Shown: positions 1-6,998 of the stretch, in pieces
Layout: the number at the start of each line of letters is the position of its first letter
Position numbering within the stretch: position 1 is the first letter of the stretch
Assembly: GCA_002424545.1 (NCBI GenBank)
Contig: DIKL01000058.1
Location: 1 to 27,488, forward strand
Length of the DNA: 27,488 nucleotides
Source: Syntrophaceae bacterium UBA5619
GTDB lineage: Bacteria > Desulfobacterota > Syntrophia > Syntrophales > UBA5619
Direction: 5' to 3'
The notes under the pieces: model-generated
Seen by the model: the letters and a program-made list of their open reading frames with translations, nothing else
The model's database searches: none
What the model was told of the DNA's origin: nothing
Translations under genes and position numbers: made by a program

Positions 1-49
1 TTCTTGATGGTGGATTATGGAGGAATGGTTGGACGACGGAAGACAAGGC

Positions 50-84
50 AAAAAAAAGGGCCGTTGGACACGGCCCTTTTTCCT
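50..84. terminator. Bidirectional rho-independent terminator
   Basis: A 7-bp GC-rich stem (GGGCCGT at 58-64 with ACGGCCC at 70-76, loop TGGAC) is flanked by an A-run on the left and a T-run on the right, so it has a U-tract in both directions. It lies about 130 bases past the stop of the TRAP permease and probably ends that minus-strand operon and any plus-strand transcript entering from the left. The remaining 85-211 stretch shows no convincing gene. Confidence 0.8.
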
Positions 85-211
85 TTAGGGTATCTTTCCG
101 GGGTCTCCGCAGCGGGCTTCCGGCAATTCCGATAAACCGCCTCGGGCCCGGATGCGGCGGCGCGTCCGAAGACCGGGAGTCGGATCATCCGTCGTTCCGG
201 AGGGCCTCCCT

Positions 212-2149
212 TCAGGCGTTCCGGACACCGATCACGGGGATCTGGAGGTCGAAATGCATCAGCAGATATCCGATTCCCCCGACGGCCAGACCGATCAACG
301 CCCATTGGCCCCCGGCCAGCATGACAATGCCGCCGGCGAGGAAAAAAGCCCGTTCGATGGGGGTCAGGTGCTTGACGAGATACCCCATGACACCTCCCTG
401 GATGAAGAGCATCGCCGCCAGTCCCGCCACAACGAGCAGGATGATTTCCAGCGCGGTCCCCTGCATCAGATAGGCCGTGTTGAACATGAAGTAGAAGGGG
501 AGCACGAAGGCGGAAGCGGCGAGGCGGATGGCGATCCAGGCTGTGGGAAGCCAATTGGACTCGGCGATGGCCGCCCCCGTGTAGACGGCGATGCAGACCG
601 GCGGGGTGAGGCCCGAAAAAACGGCGAAATAAAAGACGAAGAGGTGGCTCGCCAGCAGCGGCAGGTTCAGTCCCGCCATCGCGGGGATCAGGACCGCCGC
701 CGCGATGACGTAGGCCGCCGTCGTCGTCATCCCCATCCCCAGGATCAGCGCCGTGAGCATGGCGGCCCCCAGGGCCAGCGAAATGTGGGTGCCCGCCAGC
801 TCGATGATGAGCTGGGAGACCTTGACGCCGAAGCCGGTCAGGGAGATGAGACTCACCGCCACCTGGACGCAGCTCATCATGACCATCAGCCAGGCCAGGG
901 CCGTGAGGATGGCGCGGAAGTAACCCTCCCAGATGATCTTGACCCTTTCCCAGAGCGCCTTGCCGGTCATTTTTCCCCCGGTGAGCAAAAAGACGCCCAT
1001 CGTTACCACCAGCGCCCAGGCGGCGCACATCTGGGGAGGCAGCAGCAGGACGAGCAGAAACAAGAGCGTTCCCACCGGCAGGACGAAGACCATCAACTGC
1101 CGGGGATGGAACACCTCGCGGACCTTGGGCATCATCTCCGTCGGCATGGTGCCCAGGCCGTACCGGCAGGCCTCTACATAGACGCCGGCGCCGACGCCGA
1201 AGTAGAAGATGACCGCAGGAATGATCGCCGCCACCATGACGGTGAGATACGGGACATTCATGAACTCCGCCATGATGAAGGCCCCCGCCCCCATGATCGG
1301 GGGCATGATCTGTCCGCCGGAGCTGGCCGTCGCCTCCACGGCGCCGGCGAAGGCGGGGGGAAACCCCATCCTTTTCATCGTCGGGATCGTGAAGGCCCCG
1401 GTGGTGGCCACGTTGGCCACGGCCGAACCGGAAAGCATTCCGAAGAAAGAGCTGGCGATCACGGCGACGTGGCCGGGACCGCCCCGGATCCGCCCGCCGC
1501 CCAACTTGGCCAGGTCCATAAAGGTCTTGCCGACGCCGGTCGCAAAGAGGACCGGCCCGAAGATCACGAAGAGCGCGATCAGGCGGCTCGTCATGTCGGT
1601 GAGCAACCCCCAGACCCCCTCGGTCATTAGATAGATCTGGTAGAGGACCTCCTCCAGGCCAAAACCGCCATGGCCGAAGCGGCCGGGGATGTTCTCTCCG
1701 TAGAGGGCGTAGAGGAGAAACCCCGAAACCAGAAGCGGAATGATGATCCCCAGGGACCGCCGCGTCGCCTCTAACAAAGCGAGGATCAGGACCCCCCCGA
1801 TGTAGAGCTGATACATCTCATACTGCCCCGGATTCCGAACGATCTCTTCCCAGGTGAACATGATGTAGAGACAGGGCGCCAGGCTCAGCGCCAGCAGAAT
1901 CAGATCCAGAAGGGAAGGGGCGCGCTCCGAACCGAAGAGCAGCAGTCGCCCCGCCCCCCGGGCGGTCTTGGTCCGTCCGGGAGACAGCGGATAGGCGAGA
2001 AAGACGATCGCCAGACCGAAACTCAGGGAGATGGAACCCTGCAGGACGGGATGAAGAGCCACAGTAAGAGCGGTGAAGAGCAGAAAAGCACTCCAGAGGG
2101 CAATCAGGACTCCTACGACGTACTTCCAGAAACCGCGCAGTTGTCTCAT
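212..2149 (-). CDS. TRAP transporter fused 4TM/12TM permease (TAXI type)
   Basis: This is a 645-residue, very hydrophobic inner-membrane protein. The length fits the fused DctQ-DctM permeases that pair with TAXI binding proteins, which use an ion gradient to import small organic acids. About four N-terminal membrane segments are followed by a DctM-like core; typical core stretches are GMLSGSAVANVATTGAFTIP near residue 240, then ATASSGGQIMPPIMGAGAFI near 270, and later GLTPPVCIAVYTGAAIAE. The ATG at 2149 has AAAGGA about six bases upstream, which fixes the start. It is the last gene of a minus-strand operon behind the TAXI binding protein and a small lipoprotein, and is separated from the lipoprotein by 126 bases containing a perfect hairpin. 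The substrate cannot be read from sequence; TAXI systems are commonly linked to glutamate or dicarboxylates. Confidence 0.93.
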   Translation of the reverse strand: MRQLRGFWKYVVGVLIALWSAFLLFTALTVALHPVLQGSISLSFGLAIVFLAYPLSPGRTKTARGAGRLLLFGSERAPSLLDLILLALSLAPCLYIMFTWEEIVRNPGQYEMYQLYIGGVLILALLEATRRSLGIIIPLLVSGFLLYALYGENIPGRFGHGGFGLEEVLYQIYLMTEGVWGLLTDMTSRLIALFVIFGPVLFATGVGKTFMDLAKLGGGRIRGGPGHVAVIASSFFGMLSGSAVANVATTGAFTIPTMKRMGFPPAFAGAVEATASSGGQIMPPIMGAGAFIMAEFMNVPYLTVMVAAIIPAVIFYFGVGAGVYVEACRYGLGTMPTEMMPKVREVFHPRQLMVFVLPVGTLLFLLVLLLPPQMCAAWALVVTMGVFLLTGGKMTGKALWERVKIIWEGYFRAILTALAWLMVMMSCVQVAVSLISLTGFGVKVSQLIIELAGTHISLALGAAMLTALILGMGMTTTAAYVIAAAVLIPAMAGLNLPLLASHLFVFYFAVFSGLTPPVCIAVYTGAAIAESNWLPTAWIAIRLAASAFVLPFYFMFNTAYLMQGTALEIILLVVAGLAAMLFIQGGVMGYLVKHLTPIERAFFLAGGIVMLAGGQWALIGLAVGGIGYLLMHFDLQIPVIGVRNA

Positions 2150-2226
2150 ACGGGATCCTTTCTCGTTTCAATCTCTTCGGGTCAGATTCCCCGGAGCTTC
2201 CTTCCATTAGATGGCCGCTACCAACC

Positions 2227-2262
2227 ATGAGATACCCCGCAGCAAGCTGCGGGGTATCTCAT
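2227..2262. repeat. Perfect 17-bp inverted repeat (hairpin) inside the TRAP operon
   Basis: ATGAGATACCCCGCAGC at 2227-2243 is followed after two bases (AA) by its exact reverse complement at 2246-2262. The RNA would form a very stable hairpin with a CAAG tetraloop. It lies between the lipoprotein stop and the permease start and lacks a proper T-tract on either strand, so it looks more like an mRNA processing or stability element, an attenuator or a REP-type palindrome than a classic terminator. Confidence 0.85.
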
Positions 2263-2275
2263 TTGACGCAGGGGG

Positions 2276-2665
2276 TCATTTTGGTATGACGGTCAGTTTC
2301 TCGGAGGCATCGCTTCCCTTGCTTCCGCTGGCCTCAACGACATAGTCGCCCGGTTTTGCCCGGACATAGATCGCCGTTTTCGCGGTGAATGCGCCGTGCT
2401 CGTTGGCCCGGATCGCCTCCACCTTCTCGGTTCCCAGACCGACCTTCTCGCCCGCTCCGACCACCATGACGATATCGATCTCCTCGCCCGGCTGGAACCC
2501 GGTTCCGTAAACGGTGATCGCGGCCGACGCTTTTCCGCTGGCAGGTGAGAGAAAGATCTTGGGCACTTCGTCGCTCTTGGTGACGGTGGTCCCCGCGGCG
2601 CAGGCCAGAATCAGCGCGGTCGCCGCCAGGATCACGATGAAACAGGGACATGTAAAGCGCTTCAT
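2276..2665 (-). CDS. Small lipoprotein with an IPT/TIG-like or Ig-like fold, within the TRAP operon
   Basis: This encodes a 129-residue protein of unknown function. The N-terminus is a lipoprotein signal: basic MKR, a hydrophobic stretch, then LILAC as a lipobox with the lipidated Cys at about residue 22. The mature part, about 107 residues, begins with the pattern PKIFLSPASGKASAAITVYG, followed by GFQPGEEIDI and a C-terminal GDYVVEASGSKG strand region. That pattern (S-P-x-S-G, then x-V-x-G-x-G-F-x-P-G-E) is what IPT/TIG or related beta-sandwich extracellular modules look like. The start at 2665 has a strong AAGGAGG Shine-Dalgarno. It sits 25 bases downstream of the TAXI binding-protein stop and is presumably co-transcribed with it. 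A role in holding or docking the binding protein is guesswork. Confidence 0.8.
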   Translation of the reverse strand: MKRFTCPCFIVILAATALILACAAGTTVTKSDEVPKIFLSPASGKASAAITVYGTGFQPGEEIDIVMVVGAGEKVGLGTEKVEAIRANEHGAFTAKTAIYVRAKPGDYVVEASGSKGSDASEKLTVIPK

Positions 2666-2690
2666 GATCGAAACCTCCTTTCCGGCGGGT

Positions 2691-3680
2691 TTATTTCATT
2701 TCCGGCGGCCTCAGTTTGGCGGGAACCTTGACGCCCAAGGTCTCCTCATAGAACTTCGCCGCGCCGGCATGGAACGGCACAAGCAGTTCGAAATCGATTG
2801 CCATCTTGTACATCTCCTCGAAGCGTCCCTCCTTGAGGGTGGCCAGGGAGTTAAGATCCTTGCGATGGTCGTAGACGGACTTGACGATCTTGTGGACCAC
2901 GTCGGCGGGGATGTCCTTGTGCACGAAGTCGCTCACCACGTAGGCGTAGCTGATCTGCTCCTTGGGCGTCGCCTTGAAGAGCCCCGCGGGAATGGTCATA
3001 AGCAGGCCGTGCCCCGGGTATTTGGCATTCATCTTGTCGATCTGGCTCTTGGTGACGGGGATGATGTTGACCTCCATCGCGGACTCCAGGTCGAGGACCG
3101 CGGCGTCCTTGAACCCCGCCTTGAACCAGCCCTGGACGCTGCCCGATTTCATCGCGTCCACGCTTGCGGAGATCCCCATCAATTTATAGTTCGGTTTGAT
3201 GCCGAGCGCATCGAAGAAAAGCTCGATGATGCGTCCCGAGGTGGTGCCTGGGTTCATGGCGTAGGAAACGCCGTTCAACCCTTCAAGGGTGGTGATCCCG
3301 CTCTTTTTGCTGGTGATGATGTGGATCGGCGTGACGTACCCGCCCCAGAGGGATCGCAGAACGGGATTGGGCTTCTTGAAGTCGATGATGCCCTGGTAGC
3401 TGGCGAAGGCCGCCGCCGCGCTCGCCGGTCCGAGGTGGATGAACTTCCTTTCGATCCGGGAGAGGTTTTCGATAAAACCGCCCGTTTCCACCACGGTCAA
3501 GTCGATGTCGTTCGGATTGGCGCGGTTGACGATTCCGGCCATGGTGACCGTGTTGGCGTAGAGTCCCGATCCGACGCTGGTGGAGCCCCATTTGAGTTTC
3601 AGTTTCGCGGCGTCGGCCCCGCCGCCCGTACCCAGCAACAAGGCCGCCGTCAACAATCCGCAGATCACAATCCTTCTCAT
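2691..3680 (-). CDS. TAXI family TRAP transporter solute-binding protein
   Basis: This is a 329-residue periplasmic binding protein. MRRIVICGLLTAALLLGTGG is a Sec signal peptide with likely cleavage after GADA. The mature part begins KLKLKWGSTSVGSGLYANTV, the usual opening of TAXI proteins (G-S/T-x-x-G-x-x-Y), and later carries the MNPGTTSGRIIELFFDALGI segment and a C-terminal HAGAAKFYEE stretch also typical of the family. I chose ATG 3680 because it directly precedes the signal peptide and has AAGGAGGGGG just upstream; the longer in-frame start at 3734 would bury the signal peptide. It is the first gene of the operon with the lipoprotein and the fused permease. The protein captures ligand in the periplasm and delivers it to the permease; the ligand is not determinable here. 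Confidence 0.93.
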   Translation of the reverse strand: MRRIVICGLLTAALLLGTGGGADAAKLKLKWGSTSVGSGLYANTVTMAGIVNRANPNDIDLTVVETGGFIENLSRIERKFIHLGPASAAAAFASYQGIIDFKKPNPVLRSLWGGYVTPIHIITSKKSGITTLEGLNGVSYAMNPGTTSGRIIELFFDALGIKPNYKLMGISASVDAMKSGSVQGWFKAGFKDAAVLDLESAMEVNIIPVTKSQIDKMNAKYPGHGLLMTIPAGLFKATPKEQISYAYVVSDFVHKDIPADVVHKIVKSVYDHRKDLNSLATLKEGRFEEMYKMAIDFELLVPFHAGAAKFYEETLGVKVPAKLRPPEMK

Positions 3681-4167
3681 AGCCCCCTCCTTTTCCGATG
3701 AGTCATGCAACCTTTGAACGCCGTTCCTCCGCATTCACGGCGGGGAAGGCGCGCCCCTTTGGGGTTGTTTCCCTGTATTTCCGTTTTCAGCGAACAATGT
3801 GCGGCCGTACGGCGAAGCGAGGCCCGGGAAAACCCATTGCCCCGCGTCTATCCTTCCCCGGATCTGGGCAGAGATGAAAAGCCCCCTGCGCGATGCCGGT
3901 GTTGGTGAACGTTGTTTCTGAGATCTGGAAAAATGCCGTGGGGATCATGAACGATCCCGTTTCGCTGTCTGATCCGGGGGAGAAGGAGCTTCCGCGGTGG
4001 AAACCAAATGAGCGTATGAGGGTCCGGTCGGTACGGGCCTCCGCATGAAATGCGGTAATTATATAAAATCATGCGGTTTCGGAAGTCAAGCAAAAAGTTC
4101 GGCAAAAAGTCCCGCGATTTTCATCTGATTTGAGGCCGTTCGCCCACGAGAAAAGCCGAGAAAGAGA
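3681..4167. other. Gene-free region upstream of the TAXI operon
   Basis: This stretch of almost 500 bases carries no open frame with a ribosome-binding site or recognisable protein. It contains several short hairpins: CCGCAT-GAA-ATGCGG at 4041-4055 and GGGATC-ATGAA-CGATCCC near 3935-3955. An AT-rich segment at 4056-4070 looks like a promoter for the minus strand. If transcription starts there, the TAXI mRNA has a leader of roughly 370 bases. I do not recognise a known riboswitch class in it. Confidence 0.5.
4058..4089 (-). promoter_or_regulatory. Possible sigma-70 promoter for the TAXI-TRAP operon
   Basis: On the minus strand TTGACT (4089-4084) is followed by TTATAT at the ideal 17-base spacing (4066-4061), or by a perfect TATAAT at 4063-4058 with a 20-base spacing. 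The segment is distinctly AT-rich within GC-rich flanks. The nearest minus-strand gene is the TAXI binding protein about 370 bases downstream, so the assignment is tentative. Confidence 0.4.
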
Positions 4168-4196
4168 TTGACAAGATCCACTGCAACGATTAGTCT
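4168..4196 (+). promoter_or_regulatory. Likely promoter of the D-Ala-D-Ala carboxypeptidase gene
   Basis: A perfect TTGACA at 4168-4173 is followed after 17 bases by TAGTCT (4191-4196), a weak -10 match. The predicted start of transcription would lie about 35 bases before the ATT start codon proposed at 4239, with the ribosome-binding site at 4223-4230 in the leader. Confidence 0.5.
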
Positions 4197-4238
4197 CCCG
4201 TCGAAATACCCGAACCGCGGAGAAAAGGAGAACGACCG

Positions 4239-5072
4239 ATTACAAAACGGATTTTCAAATCTTTCGTCATCCTGTTCCTCCTTTTGCTGTCGTCCGGCTT
4301 GTCGGCCGCCGGCGAGTTGCGGCTCACCGTCCAGTCGGCCATCCTGATGGACATGACGACCGGAAGGGTCCTCTTATCCCACAATGCCGACGACCCGCTT
4401 CAACCCGCCTCGATCACCAAGGTTCTCTCCCTCTACCTCGCCGACGAGGCGATTCGCGAAGGCAAGGTCCGCCCTACGGATCCGGTGAAGGTCAGCCAAA
4501 AGGCGGAGCGAACGGGCGGGTCAAAAATGTTCCTCCGGGCCGGCAGCGAAATCCCGCTCATGGATCTTCTCAAGGGCATGGCCGTGGTTTCCGCCAATGA
4601 CGCCTCCGTGGCCGTCGCGGAATACCTGGGGGGCAATGTCGAGGATTTCGTGAAACAGATGAACGCAAAAGCCCGCGAGCTGGGAATGAACCACAGTTCC
4701 TTCAAAAACCCCAACGGTTTGCCTGCCCGGGGACAGTTCACGACGGCGCGGGACATATTGATCCTGACCTGCGATTATCTCCGGCGATTTCCCGAATCCC
4801 TGGATCTCCACTCGCAACAGTATTTCACCTACCGCTACATCACCCAGCGCAACCGGAACAGCCTGCTGCGGCACTACCCGAACGCGGACGGTCTGAAAAC
4901 GGGATGGGTCGTTCGGGCGGGATACCACATCGTGGCCACGGCCAAACGGGGGAACACCCGGCTGATCGCCGTCGTCATGGGCGCGAAAACCCCCGCGATC
5001 CGGACAAGGGAAACGGAGAAACTGCTGGATCAGGGGTTTATGATGGTCCGGGGAGAGCTGCGCCAGGGATAA
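4239..5072 (+). CDS. D-alanyl-D-alanine carboxypeptidase (PBP5/DacF family, S11 peptidase)
   Basis: This periplasmic serine carboxypeptidase trims the terminal D-Ala of peptidoglycan pentapeptides. All three active-site motifs are present: SITK (nucleophile Ser58, Lys61), SAND (Ser118, Asn120) and KTG (Lys220). At 277 residues it holds only the catalytic domain and lacks the C-terminal beta domain and amphipathic anchor of E. coli PBP5. No ATG or GTG lies in frame between the upstream stop (4191) and the conserved part. The ATT at 4239 sits 8 bases after AAAAGGAG and gives MTKRIFKSFVILFLLLLSSG, a textbook signal peptide. The TTG at 4284 would cut the signal peptide in half and has no Shine-Dalgarno. 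I therefore take ATT as the start, or an ATG with a base-call error. The gene stands alone and converges on the RelA/SpoT-like gene. Confidence 0.9.
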   Translation: MTKRIFKSFVILFLLLLSSGLSAAGELRLTVQSAILMDMTTGRVLLSHNADDPLQPASITKVLSLYLADEAIREGKVRPTDPVKVSQKAERTGGSKMFLRAGSEIPLMDLLKGMAVVSANDASVAVAEYLGGNVEDFVKQMNAKARELGMNHSSFKNPNGLPARGQFTTARDILILTCDYLRRFPESLDLHSQQYFTYRYITQRNRNSLLRHYPNADGLKTGWVVRAGYHIVATAKRGNTRLIAVVMGAKTPAIRTRETEKLLDQGFMMVRGELRQG

Positions 5073-5123
5073 GCGTGTCGGAAAAACGGGGGGAGCTCGG
5101 CTCGCCCGGCGCCTCGCTGTAAG

Positions 5124-6332
5124 CTATTTCAAAAAAATGTCCGGCGGGATGCGGAAGAGCTGTTTGAGGATTTCGTCGAAGTAATCGGGCAAATAGCGGT
5201 TCCAGATCTTGATCGGCAGTTCCCCCAGTTCCCGCCGGTTGGAGGTGGGAAAGACGAAGAGATATTCCAGAAGATACTGGATGTTCCGTGCCAGCGGACC
5301 CCGGTACTGTTGACACAGTCTCTGTTCGATGATGCGGTCTTCATGCATGCAGCGGCCGATCTCGCTCTCCAGCATCTCTTGATAGTCGGAAAAGATCACT
5401 TCCAGCAGAACATCCTCCTCTCCCGACCGCACGAACTCGGCAAAGGATCGATTCACATCGGCGGGAGCAAATCCCCGCTCCTGCATGATAGGGAGTATCC
5501 CGCCTTCCAGGGGCCGGGCCAGGATCTCCTCCGGGGGCGGCCGGAAGCGGATCAACAGATTCGTCGCGTTGTAACGCCCGGAATGCCTCTCTTCCTCCAC
5601 GACCGCGCAATCGGGAAAGCGGCCGAGAAGCTCGATCAGCTTCGACTCTTCGGTTCGCTCCAAGACAACCTTCACCCCGGCGACGTCATTGATCGCCAGG
5701 ATTTCGCCGGCGCCTGAAATCGGTTTTTTTTCGAGCAGATCGTTCAAGAGACGATTTTCCGCGATCAGAAATTCCTCCGTCATGTCCGCGGGCGCCGTCA
5801 AAAGACTCTCGCGGGGAATGCCCCGAAGACGCGCCCGCTCATCCGCCAGCTTGTCCGCGTGCCTTTTGATCTGATCGAAGATCCGGTCGATGATCCGCCG
5901 GGCCGATTTTTCCGCAAGGCGGCGGTAGCGTTTGATCCGGCTCGACCCGACGTAGGCCACTGACCCGTTGCGGCCGGCGCCGGCAAAGTAGATCGTCCCG
6001 TGAAAAGGTGTCTCCGGATAGAAGCGTCCCGGGTTCAGATGATATTCCCGGATCAATTCGTCGATCCGTTCATTGCGGCGGGGGGGATCCTGAACCAGGG
6101 CATCCTTCAGGTCGCCTTTGATCTGGACCGGGCGCGAAGTGAGGCCCCCCGGATGGAGCCCCCCGAAGATCCGTTGCGCAAACAGATCCAGATAACGGGA
6201 AACGAAGGCGTGGTTGAAGTGGACCAGGCGGGTGATCAGATCCGCATCCGACGGGCGCGCCTCGTCGTACATCCAGCGACGGATGATGTCGCTGAGAACC
6301 TCCCGGTGCAGAAAACTGTTGATGGTGATCAT
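5124..6332 (-). CDS. Uncharacterised protein with a divergent RelA/SpoT-like nucleotidyltransferase core
   Basis: This is a 402-residue soluble protein with no signal peptide. In order it has a helical N-terminal region (1-120), SSRIKRYRRLAEKSARR (130-146), a charged helix, NDVAGVKVVLE (215-225), HSGRYNATNLLIRF (250-263), LLEVIFSDYQEMLESEIGR (309-327), and a helical C-terminal tail. This order of motifs matches the (p)ppGpp synthetase fold of RelA/SpoT proteins: G-R-I-K-S, D-I-A-G-I-R-V, G-Y-x-S-L-H and E-x-Q-I-R-T, including the positions of the Arg, Asp, Tyr and Glu. The match is by eye and divergent; the HD hydrolase and TGS domains are absent. ATG 6332 has AGAGGA seven bases upstream and is preferred over ATG 6350, which has no ribosome-binding site. 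It follows the fumarase beta gene by 35 bases and looks like the last gene of that operon. Confidence 0.55.
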   Translation of the reverse strand: MITINSFLHREVLSDIIRRWMYDEARPSDADLITRLVHFNHAFVSRYLDLFAQRIFGGLHPGGLTSRPVQIKGDLKDALVQDPPRRNERIDELIREYHLNPGRFYPETPFHGTIYFAGAGRNGSVAYVGSSRIKRYRRLAEKSARRIIDRIFDQIKRHADKLADERARLRGIPRESLLTAPADMTEEFLIAENRLLNDLLEKKPISGAGEILAINDVAGVKVVLERTEESKLIELLGRFPDCAVVEEERHSGRYNATNLLIRFRPPPEEILARPLEGGILPIMQERGFAPADVNRSFAEFVRSGEEDVLLEVIFSDYQEMLESEIGRCMHEDRIIEQRLCQQYRGPLARNIQYLLEYLFVFPTSNRRELGELPIKIWNRYLPDYFDEILKQLFRIPPDIFLK

Positions 6333-6367
6333 GATCCGGTCCTCTGACATCTGACAAGATTATCCGA

Positions 6368-6988
6368 TTATACACTGATGAGTTCGGCCAGGCGTTCGTC
6401 AACCCTCTCTCCCAGCTCCTCGTGAAGGCTCTGCCCGTGGGCGTCCATGGTGACAATCCCCGGGAAACGCTGAAAGCGGATCTTCCAGAAGGCCTCCGGC
6501 AGACCGAACTCCTCTTTCTTGAAGACGTCGAGAACATCGACCATGGCCTCGGCGCTGGTCACGCCCGCCCCGCCGATCGCGTGGACATAGACCGCCTTGT
6601 GGGTCCGGCATGCCGCAAGCGTTCGAGGTCCCATTCCCCCTTTTCCGATGACGACTCGGAGGCCGAAGGCGGCAATTACCTTGTCCTCATAACCCTCCTC
6701 CCGGATGCTCGTCGTCGGTCCCGCGGAGACGATGCTCCACCCGTCCCCCGTTTTGCGCACGATGGGTCCGCAGTGGTAAATCGCCCCGCCGCGATAGATC
6801 GCCTTCAGTTCGTCGAAAATACGTTGATCCGCCGCCGGGAGCGGACCCGGCGCCTCGATCAGGCGCTCCACCATGTATTTGTGCGCCGCGTCCCGTCCCG
6901 TCGTCGCGATCCCCGAAATCGACACGGCGTCGCCGGCATGCAACGAAAGAATCCGCTCCTCGGAAATGGGAATGGTCAGTTCGATCAT
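6368..6988 (-). CDS. Class I fumarate hydratase, beta subunit (C-terminal domain)
   Basis: This 206-residue cytoplasmic subunit combines with the alpha subunit to form the oxygen-sensitive [4Fe-4S] fumarase that interconverts fumarate and malate. Family-typical segments are GDAVSISGIATTGRDAAHKY (19-38), IYHCGPIVRK (69-78), SAGPTTSIREEGYEDKVIAA, VIGKGGMGPRTLAAC and HAIGGAGVTSAEAM, followed by the conserved EEFGLPEAFW. In single-chain FumA/FumB this is the C-terminal third; a split alpha/beta pair is usual in anaerobes. It starts 10 bases after the alpha stop and is clearly co-translated with it. L(+)-tartrate dehydratase beta is the main alternative, because the two families are close; the alpha subunit does not settle the matter. 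Confidence 0.9.
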   Translation of the reverse strand: MIELTIPISEERILSLHAGDAVSISGIATTGRDAAHKYMVERLIEAPGPLPAADQRIFDELKAIYRGGAIYHCGPIVRKTGDGWSIVSAGPTTSIREEGYEDKVIAAFGLRVVIGKGGMGPRTLAACRTHKAVYVHAIGGAGVTSAEAMVDVLDVFKKEEFGLPEAFWKIRFQRFPGIVTMDAHGQSLHEELGERVDERLAELISV

Positions 6989-6998
6989 TTGGATCGCC

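Noticed and set aside
152-1630. Long plus-strand open frame opposite the TRAP permease
   Set aside because: It is antisense to a clear permease gene and its translation is rich in His, Arg, Gly and Asp, with no domain and no ribosome-binding site; this is typical of a shadow frame in GC-rich DNA.
3848-4105. 85-codon minus-strand frame upstream of the TAXI gene
   Set aside because: It has no Shine-Dalgarno, its start lies upstream of the likely promoter, and its composition is not protein-like.
4284-4286. TTG as start of the carboxypeptidase
   Set aside because: It would remove the basic and hydrophobic parts of the signal peptide and has no Shine-Dalgarno; the ATT at 4239 fits better.
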